Below are positions 58,985-64,000 of a stretch of DNA of 64,000 nt, piece after piece. Where the stretch lies: NCBI RefSeq assembly GCF_009905725.1, contig NZ_JAAAKV010000014.1:1-64000 (forward strand), written 5' to 3'. Made by a program: the position numbers and the translations under genes. Origin of the DNA: Emticicia sp. CRIBPO (GTDB taxonomy: Bacteria > Bacteroidota > Bacteroidia > Cytophagales > Spirosomataceae). The notes beneath the pieces were generated by a model. It searched no databases, was not told where the DNA came from, and saw nothing but the letters and a program-made list of their open reading frames with translations. Numbering within the stretch: the first letter of the stretch is position 1; each line of letters begins with the position of its first letter.

Positions 58985-59515
58985 TTATTGAGGATAAAGA
59001 TCAGGCTTTTTAAAAGGAATCAGGGCTAAAATGACCGCGGGAACATAAAACCGGGTCCTGTTCATCACGTTGTCGGTCAGCAGACCGGTCGAGCCCATAT
59101 TTTGTTTGGTGTTGTGCATGCCAAATATTATTTCATCCGCATGGCCCATTTCATAGCCCTGGTTAATGAGGTCTATGGTCTTCTGAGGAAGGAAAAAGCC
59201 TGCGGTACGGGCTTTGCCCATTTTGTCCTTTGAAAGGACAATGATCCAGGCCATGCCTTCCATTTCTTCTTTATGCCAGATGTTTCCGCCTTCAATACCC
59301 ACCCAGAAATCGGCCCCGGGATGATGCTCACGGGCTGCCAGCACCCTGTTGTAGGCTCCCTGGAAAGTTTCTTCGTCTCCGATGGGTTGATCGCTTACGC
59401 CTGACGCAGTTTTGACTCCTTCTGCTTCAAACTCTGTGTCAGGGAACATTTCCTGAAAACCCAGCAAGGCTGCATTGACTTTGACAGGATTTGTGGAGGC
59501 GACTATGATTTTCAT
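58985..59515 (-). CDS. yjjX: Inosine/xanthosine triphosphatase (YjjX-like)
   Basis: 176 residues. The start KIIVASTNPVKVNAALLGFQ, then GVSDQPIGDEETFQGAYNR, DFWVGIEGGNIW, AWIIVL and IIFGMHNTKQNMGSTGLLTDNVMNRTRFYVPAVILAL are those of the YjjX/PRRC1 non-canonical NTPase family. It clears ITP and XTP from the nucleotide pool. Its upstream region contains tandem repeats (59534-59570). It probably shares a transcript with meaB. Confidence 0.9.
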   Translation of the reverse strand: MKIIVASTNPVKVNAALLGFQEMFPDTEFEAEGVKTASGVSDQPIGDEETFQGAYNRVLAAREHHPGADFWVGIEGGNIWHKEEMEGMAWIIVLSKDKMGKARTAGFFLPQKTIDLINQGYEMGHADEIIFGMHNTKQNMGSTGLLTDNVMNRTRFYVPAVILALIPFKKPDLYPQ

Positions 59516-59533
59516 TTTTAATGATGAATGATT

Positions 59534-59570
59534 GAATGAATGATTGTTTGAATGAATGATTGTTTGAATG
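59534..59570. repeat. Short tandem repeat upstream of yjjX
   Basis: Two perfect copies of a 16-base unit, GAATGAATGATTGTTT (59534-59549, 59550-59565), plus a partial third GAATG. It lies 18 bases before the yjjX start on the minus strand and could vary by slippage. Confidence 0.85.
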
Positions 59571-59571
59571 C

Positions 59572-59644
59572 TTGCCCGACCTGGGCTTCGCCCGGGCGGG
59601 ATTGAATGCTCACCCGACGTTGGCTTCGCCCTGGCTGGATTGAA
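59572..59644. repeat. Pair of imperfect GC-rich intergenic repeats
   Basis: Two 35-base copies (59572-59606 and 59610-59644), 29 of 35 identical, sharing CCCGAC, GGCTTCGCCC and GGATTGAA. The first can fold as CTGGGC-TTC-GCCCGG. They end seven bases before the ispD stop and look like a dispersed REP-type element. Confidence 0.7.
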
Positions 59645-59650
59645 CTTTTT

Positions 59651-60346
59651 TCAGGTCAGGAAGGCCTCGGCTATTTTGAGGTCTTCAGGGGTGGTGATTT
59701 TTATGTTCTGATAATCTCCTTCAATGAGTTTGACCGGGAATCCGTAGTGTTCGACCACCGAGGCGTCGTCCGTAAAAAAGCTTTGTTCTTCTGTCACAAA
59801 TGCGGCTTTGATCAGCTCAAGGTCAAAGGTCTGAGGTGTTTGCATCAGCCTGATCCTGCTTCTGTCAATGGCTTTGTTACCTCCATTGTCATCTACAACC
59901 CTCGCTGAGTCTTTGAGTAATACGCTCACTACCACAGCCTTGTGATTCAGGGCTTCTTCAAATGATTTTCTGATGATTTCCAGGCTGATAATAGGCCTCA
60001 CACCATCATGAATGGCCACCAGTCCTTTTTCAGCCGGAATGGCTCCAAGGCCGTTTCTGACAGATTGAAAGCGGCTTGCTCCCCCTTCTACCACTTTTAT
60101 TCTGTGGAGGTCTTTGAGAAGCGATTCTCCTGCTTTTTGGGTGATGATTTCCCGGTTCCAGTATTCGATTTCTGCAGCAGGTAAAACCAATATGATCTGA
60201 TTATCAGTAAGTTCGAGGAAACGTTCAATGGTGTGAACCAGGATAGGCTTGTCTTTGAGTAATAAAAATTGTTTGGGAACAGCACTGCCCATTCTTGAGC
60301 CCGATCCTCCGGCTACCAGAATACTGTATTTTTGAATGTCAGACAT
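59651..60346 (-). CDS. ispD: 2-C-methyl-D-erythritol 4-phosphate cytidylyltransferase
   Basis: 231 residues. The nucleotide-binding loop VAGGSGSRMGSAVPKQFLLLKDKPILVHTIERF (about 11-43), VEGGASRFQSVRNGL, VAIHDGVRPIIS and RIRLMQTPQTFDLELIKAAF match IspD, which makes CDP-methylerythritol in the non-mevalonate isoprenoid pathway. The C-terminal GFPVKLIEGDYQNIKITTPEDLKIAE is complete. It follows queA but a terminator lies between them, so it probably has a separate start; IspF is not adjacent. Confidence 0.94.
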   Translation of the reverse strand: MSDIQKYSILVAGGSGSRMGSAVPKQFLLLKDKPILVHTIERFLELTDNQIILVLPAAEIEYWNREIITQKAGESLLKDLHRIKVVEGGASRFQSVRNGLGAIPAEKGLVAIHDGVRPIISLEIIRKSFEEALNHKAVVVSVLLKDSARVVDDNGGNKAIDRSRIRLMQTPQTFDLELIKAAFVTEEQSFFTDDASVVEHYGFPVKLIEGDYQNIKITTPEDLKIAEAFLT

Positions 60347-60349
60347 GGG

Positions 60350-60382
60350 AAAAATAAAAAGTGCCGGTTACTGGCCGGCACT
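60350..60382 (-). terminator. Intrinsic terminator after queA
   Basis: AGTGCCGG (60360-60367) pairs with CCGGCACT (60375-60382). Read on the minus strand the hairpin is followed by TTTTTATTTTT. It lies just before the ispD start. Confidence 0.85.
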
Positions 60383-60407
60383 TCAAATATAGGAAAATTA
60401 TCTGAGG

Positions 60408-61460
60408 TCAGATAATCAACATCACGTCTCCGTAAGTAAAGAATTTGTATTTTTCTTTAATGGCTACCTGGTAGGCTTCAATAATGGCATCATAACCACC
60501 AAAAGCACAGGTTGTCATCAGAAGAATAGATTCCGGTAAATGGAAGTTCGTAAGCAATGAATTGGCAATTTTGAAATCGTACGGAGGGAAGATAAACTTA
60601 TCCGTCCATGCGTTATCAATCGGCTTGATCCTGTTGTTTGCTGTTACCGACGATTCCATGGCCCTGAGGCTGGTGGTACCGATGGCACATACTTTTTTGT
60701 TGGCATCCAGGGCTTTATTAACCGAAAGGCAGGTTTCTTCTTTGATGAAGAAATTTTCCGAATCTGTTTTATGCTTGGTAAGGTCTTCCACGTCTACTTG
60801 TCTGAAAGTTCCGATACCGATGTGCAAAGTCACCGGGCTGAATTCCACCCCTTTGATTTCCATTCTGCGGACCACGTTTTTAGTAAAGTGGATACCGGCA
60901 GTCGGAGCTGCAACCGCTCCTTCGATTTCTGCAAAAATAGTCTGGAAACGCTCACGGTCAAGCTCAGTGGCTTCACGCTGAATAATGTCCTTAGGAATTG
61001 GTGTTTCTCCCAATTCGTGAATAGCCTGCATCATTTCGTCATGATTCCCGTCAAACAGGAAACGAATGGTACGGCCTCTTGAAGTAGTATTGTCAATGAC
61101 TTCTGCTACGAGGTCACTGTCTCCGAAATACAGTTTGTTGCCCACACGGATTTTCCTTGCCGGGTCAACCAATACGTCCCAAAGCCTCATTTCGCGGTTA
61201 AGTTCACGCAATAGGAAGACTTCTATTTTAGCACCGGTTTTTTCTTTAGAACCATACAACCGGGCAGGAAATACTTTTGTGTTATTGGATACCAAAACGT
61301 CACCATCATCGAAATAATCGATAATATCTTTAAACATTTTGTGCTCTATTTTCCCTGTTTTTTTGTGAAGAACCATCATTCTGGCACCATCTCTTTCCTC
61401 AATAGGGTGCATAGCAATCAGGCTATGAGGAAGATCAAATTTAAAAGCAGATAATTTCAT
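60408..61460 (-). CDS. queA: S-adenosylmethionine:tRNA ribosyltransferase-isomerase
   Basis: 350 residues, full length for QueA. Visible family stretches: [80 protein letters not shown], and C-terminal [21 protein letters not shown] with [12 protein letters not shown]. It converts preQ1 in tRNA to epoxyqueuosine using the ribosyl part of SAM. It has its own promoter and a hairpin at the start of the leader; a terminator follows. Confidence 0.96.
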   Translation of the reverse strand: MKLSAFKFDLPHSLIAMHPIEERDGARMMVLHKKTGKIEHKMFKDIIDYFDDGDVLVSNNTKVFPARLYGSKEKTGAKIEVFLLRELNREMRLWDVLVDPARKIRVGNKLYFGDSDLVAEVIDNTTSRGRTIRFLFDGNHDEMMQAIHELGETPIPKDIIQREATELDRERFQTIFAEIEGAVAAPTAGIHFTKNVVRRMEIKGVEFSPVTLHIGIGTFRQVDVEDLTKHKTDSENFFIKEETCLSVNKALDANKKVCAIGTTSLRAMESSVTANNRIKPIDNAWTDKFIFPPYDFKIANSLLTNFHLPESILLMTTCAFGGYDAIIEAYQVAIKEKYKFFTYGDVMLII

Positions 61461-61541
61461 TGTAGAGAGATTCCCTTGCCATTCTTTTAAATAATAAACG
61501 GTAGGTTTACAAGGGGAAACGGACCATTTAGCAAATACAAG

Positions 61542-61559
61542 TATCCTGTTTTCAGGATA
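61542..61559 (-). promoter_or_regulatory. Hairpin at the 5' end of the queA leader
   Basis: TATCCTG (61542-61548) and CAGGATA (61553-61559) form a perfect 7-base stem with a 4-base loop, almost at the predicted start of transcription. It could stabilise the mRNA or bind a regulator. It does not match the preQ1 riboswitch patterns I know. Confidence 0.4.
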
Positions 61560-61567
61560 TTAGGTTG

Positions 61568-61598
61568 CAAAGGTACAAAATCGCGAGGGGGGGTGTCA
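61568..61598 (-). promoter_or_regulatory. Promoter of queA
   Basis: Minus strand: TTG (61598-61596), 20 bases, TACCTTTG (61575-61568), a full -7 match. Predicted leader about 100 bases. Confidence 0.65.
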
Positions 61599-61611
61599 AG
61601 GTTTTTGCGAT

Positions 61612-62412
61612 TTATATTTTTTCAAGATAAATGGAACCTTCCATAAACAGCTTCCCGTGGCCGCCCATGAGTACCCTGCCGCCTTTGTTTTCACAGGTCA
61701 GTAGCCCTGAGCGTTTGGATATCTGACGAGCCGTCAAATGCGGTTTACCAAGCCTGGCAGCCCAGTAAGGCACTAATTTGGTATGTGCAGAGCCTGTAAC
61801 TGGGTCTTCGTCAATGCCGGAACCGGGAGCAAAAAACCTCGAAACAAAATCAGTTCCGGGCTGGGAACCGGGTGCAGAAACGATGATTCCCCTGGCTGGT
61901 ACTTTTTTAAGTTCTCCGAAATCCGGCTCAAGATCCCTGATTTCTTCTTCTTTTTCAAAAATCAGCATGTAATCGTCGTTGGCTTTCCAGGTTTCGACGG
62001 GGCTGAATTTAAATGCCCGGGCTATTTCTGCCGGTAATGTTGCGGGTACCGTTTCCTGTTTCGGGAAGTCCAGGAAAATCATCCCGTCTTTTCTGAACAC
62101 GGTTAATATCCCGCTTTTTGATTCAAAAAAGATTGTATCGGAAGTATAATTGAGCCGTTCAAAGATCACCAGCGAAGTGGCCAGTGTGGCATGTCCGCAA
62201 AGGGCGACTTCCACAGCCGGCGTAAACCAGCGGATGTGAAATCCGTTTTCTGAAGGTACAAAAAAAGCAGTTTCAGAAAGATTGTTTTCTGCCGCAATTT
62301 CCTGCATCAGTTCATCAGGAAGCCAGGTCTGCAAAGGGATAACGGCCGCAGGATTACCTCCGAACAAACGGTCTGTAAAAGCATCTACCTGGAAAATATC
62401 TAATCTGATCAT
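61612..62412 (-). CDS. PhzF-family isomerase/epimerase-like protein
   Basis: 266 residues. The start IFQVDAFTDRLFGGNPAAVIPL, then ENNLSETAFFV (catalytic Glu context), IRWFTPAVEVALCGHATLA, and the second-half FFAPGSGIDEDPVTGSAH are PhzF signatures. The family has a diaminopimelate-epimerase fold; PhzF itself isomerises a phenazine precursor, but no phenazine genes are seen, so the substrate is open. It begins 4 bases after the gldF stop, suggesting co-transcription. Confidence 0.9.
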   Translation of the reverse strand: MIRLDIFQVDAFTDRLFGGNPAAVIPLQTWLPDELMQEIAAENNLSETAFFVPSENGFHIRWFTPAVEVALCGHATLATSLVIFERLNYTSDTIFFESKSGILTVFRKDGMIFLDFPKQETVPATLPAEIARAFKFSPVETWKANDDYMLIFEKEEEIRDLEPDFGELKKVPARGIIVSAPGSQPGTDFVSRFFAPGSGIDEDPVTGSAHTKLVPYWAARLGKPHLTARQISKRSGLLTCENKGGRVLMGGHGKLFMEGSIYLEKI

Positions 62413-62416
62413 GGCC

Positions 62417-63142
62417 TTAGTTTTTCTTCTTGTCTAATACCAGGATAGTGCCCATGATAAAGAGGACGACAAAACTCAGCAGGAAAATTAGATTCCGGGA
62501 ATCAATCACCCCGCGACCTAATGAAGAGTAATGAAAACTCAGGCTGAAATAGTCGGTATAATATTGAGCAGATCCCCTGAACAACTGAGCCAGCTGATGC
62601 AATCCATCATAGAAAAAGTAAGACAGGGTAGCAGCCACGATAAACGCCACTACCTGGTTGGAAGTAAGCGAAGAGGTGAATAGTCCGATGGCCGAATAAG
62701 CTGAAGCTAACAGGACCAGTCCGAAATAAGAACCCGCCACTGAGGCCGAGTCGATATTACCCACCGGGTTGCCCAGCTGATAAATAGAGAAATAATAAAT
62801 TAAAGTAGGTATAAGAGCCAGCAAAAGGATGGACAGCGAAGCCAGGAATTTACCGGTGACGATGTCTGAAGTAGACAAAGGTTTTGTAAAAAGAAGCTCG
62901 ATGGTACCGGTCCGGAACTCTTCCGAAAGCATCCTCATGGTGATGGCCGGAGAGATCAGGATCAGGATGTAAGGGCACAATTCAAAAAAAGAGGCCATAT
63001 CGGCATAGCCGTAATCCAGGACGTTGGAATCGGGATATATCCATACTACGAGACCGGTTAACAGCAAAAAAACGCCGATTACGATATACGCTATCAGGGA
63101 ATTGAGAAAAGCGGAAAATTCTTTTTTGAGAATAATTAACAT
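62417..63142 (-). CDS. gldF: Gliding-motility-associated ABC transporter permease GldF
   Basis: 241 residues with six helices of the ABC-2 permease type: KEFSAFLNSLIAYIVIGVFLLLTGLVVWIYP, PYILILISPAITMRMLSEEFRTGTIELLFTKPLSTSDIV, LASAYSAIGLFTSSLTSNQVVAFIVAATLSYF, IFLLSFVVLFIMGTILVLD. The long start and the TGTIELLFTKP segment are typical of GldF, which works with GldA and GldG in gliding Bacteroidota. gldG usually follows; here phzF does. One base separates it from the DUF4199 gene upstream. Confidence 0.85.
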   Translation of the reverse strand: MLIILKKEFSAFLNSLIAYIVIGVFLLLTGLVVWIYPDSNVLDYGYADMASFFELCPYILILISPAITMRMLSEEFRTGTIELLFTKPLSTSDIVTGKFLASLSILLLALIPTLIYYFSIYQLGNPVGNIDSASVAGSYFGLVLLASAYSAIGLFTSSLTSNQVVAFIVAATLSYFFYDGLHQLAQLFRGSAQYYTDYFSLSFHYSSLGRGVIDSRNLIFLLSFVVLFIMGTILVLDKKKN

Positions 63143-63143
63143 G

Positions 63144-63659
63144 TTATGAGAATACCGGTTTGTCCTTTTTTAATACGGCAGAAACGATCAGAGCTATGAT
63201 AAAACCAATCAGAACAGCCATTATGATACCAACGAGAAACGAAAGCCCTGAATTGCTCCAGTTCTCCACTCTTTGAACGGCTTCTGCGATCTGTTCTTCC
63301 GGCATGCCTATTTTTTCGTATTGTTCTTCAGTCATTTCCAGGGTTCTTTTCATGATACCCGGATCAATAAACTTTTTGTAAACAGAATCATAAATCAGTG
63401 AAACCACCGAACTGGTAGCTACGGCCAGTGTGCCCAGTCCAAGGCCTTCACCGTAGGTCATAAACCCTCCGTTGAGTTTTTTGTACTCAGACATGGACAG
63501 GTATTGCATTAAAACAGTGACTACGATGCTGAAAATAAAGATAAGCCAGTAATTGGTCCACAAATCAGTGGTATAAAAAATGGTAGTAGAAGCAATAGAA
63601 ATGATGGCGAAAATAAGTCCAAATTTCAAAGCAATACGGGCTGATGAAGGTTTTTCCAT
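63144..63659 (-). CDS. DUF4199 membrane protein
   Basis: 171 residues with four hydrophobic helices (about 8-28, 32-52, 68-92, 135-162) and the DUF4199 marks GGFMTYGEGLGLGTLAVATSSVVSLIYDSVYKKFIDPG followed by a Glu-rich cytoplasmic or periplasmic loop (TLEMTEEQYEKIGMPEEQIAEAV). Such proteins occur in pairs in Bacteroidota and have no known function. It is one base upstream of gldF and 18 bases downstream of a second member. Confidence 0.8.
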   Translation of the reverse strand: MEKPSSARIALKFGLIFAIISIASTTIFYTTDLWTNYWLIFIFSIVVTVLMQYLSMSEYKKLNGGFMTYGEGLGLGTLAVATSSVVSLIYDSVYKKFIDPGIMKRTLEMTEEQYEKIGMPEEQIAEAVQRVENWSNSGLSFLVGIIMAVLIGFIIALIVSAVLKKDKPVFS

Positions 63660-63677
63660 TGGTTTTCAGGTTTGGGT

Positions 63678-64000
63678 TTATGATATAGCGTCTCCTTGTT
63701 TTCTCATGATCATGCTCAGCAAGCTGATGAAAATGATGGCCAGCTGTTTGAACATCAGTTCATCTAAAAAGAGCTGATAAGGCTTGGCATTGTCGAATGA
63801 CAATAATTGTCTTCTGAAAGACTCGTCGTTCAGAATTTTGCCAAAAGTATCTTTTTGTCTGATCAGAAGCATTTTGCCTTCGACGATCCAGGTGGTAAAA
63901 GGCTTGATGTCAATGAATTCGACAAACAAATATATTAAAATTCCAGAAATAAATGCTCCGATAATGTTGGTAAGAAAACCGATGGAAAAGCCTTCATAAA
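63678..64000 (-). CDS. DUF4199 membrane protein, partial (runs off the window)
   Basis: The C-terminal 107 residues are visible; the frame stays open to the window edge (YEGFSIGFLTNIIGAFISGILIYLF, then VEFIDIKPFTTWIVEGKMLL). The helix with YEGFSIGF and the loop with EGKMLLIRQKDTFGKIL parallel the DUF4199 protein encoded next to it, and a C-terminal helix LAIIFISLLSMIM follows. The start lies beyond position 64000. Function unknown. Confidence 0.7.
   Translation of the reverse strand, partial: YEGFSIGFLTNIIGAFISGILIYLFVEFIDIKPFTTWIVEGKMLLIRQKDTFGKILNDESFRRQLLSFDNAKPYQLFLDELMFKQLAIIFISLLSMIMRKQGDAIS

Noticed and set aside
59516-59650. CRISPR array
   Set aside because: The repeats are adjacent or nearly so with no spacers, and there are no cas genes.

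Overview
The window comes from a member of the Bacteroidota, most likely a gliding Cytophagales-type bacterium (Dyadobacter/Emticicia/Leadbetterella-like; this placement is inference). The support is: two SusC/SusD outer-membrane pairs, a protein with a type IX secretion (T9SS) C-terminal sorting domain, a T9SS plug protein, GldF, promoters of the Bacteroidota type (-33 TTTG / -7 TAnnTTTG) and few Shine-Dalgarno-like sites.

Layout. 0.2-3.2 kb: lipoprotein, methyltransferase, VOC protein and a GH43 glycosidase, all on the minus strand. 3.4-6.6 kb: alkylation repair cluster with AlkA facing an operon of Ada (AraC plus Ogt, no N-terminal zinc domain), a 2OG oxygenase, a stand-alone Ada zinc domain and AlkB. 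7.0-12.2 kb: SOS-type mutagenesis module with a DnaE2-like polymerase, a LexA-like XRE-S24 repressor and a Y-family polymerase; all three genes carry the same composite operator. 12.3-24.1 kb: GT11 fucosyltransferase, a decayed Rpn nuclease gene, an AddA-like helicase-nuclease, a PKHD-type oxygenase, release factor 3, desaturase, shikimate kinase, DoxX-type protein, DUF1599 protein and FolP. 24.2-37.4 kb: FN3/T9SS surface protein, SusCD pair 1, two small proteins and SusCD pair 2. 37.6-40.9 kb: ABC-F ATPase and T9SS plug protein.

40.9-50.1 kb is the most unusual part. It is a minus-strand gene set for making and exporting a cysteine-containing double-glycine peptide: a fusion of degenerate C39-like domain, VKOR and thioredoxin; a 69-residue precursor; a WG-repeat protein; a C39 peptidase-ABC exporter; an HlyD-type adaptor whose N-terminus copies the precursor leader; and a TolC-type channel. 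A divergent XRE regulator lies at the far end. The block is bounded by near-identical 51-bp direct repeats of the 3' end of the plug gene, and its cargo half is strikingly AT-rich, so it looks like an acquired island. A DUF4369-type protein lacking its usual thioredoxin domain lies just beyond the right repeat.

51.3-55.3 kb: two-component system followed by a three-gene operon (UspA-like, lipocalin-like, YoaK) whose promoter carries TCTAAT direct repeats, the likely response-regulator site. 55.4-64.0 kb, all minus: RND transporter, MeaB, YjjX-type NTPase, IspD, QueA, PhzF, GldF and two DUF4199 membrane proteins, the last cut by the window edge.

Working picture: a chromosomal segment of housekeeping and stress-repair genes interrupted by an island for a disulfide-containing secreted peptide. 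No rRNA, tRNA, CRISPR array, transposase or integrase was recognised. All family calls come from reading motifs, not from database searches.
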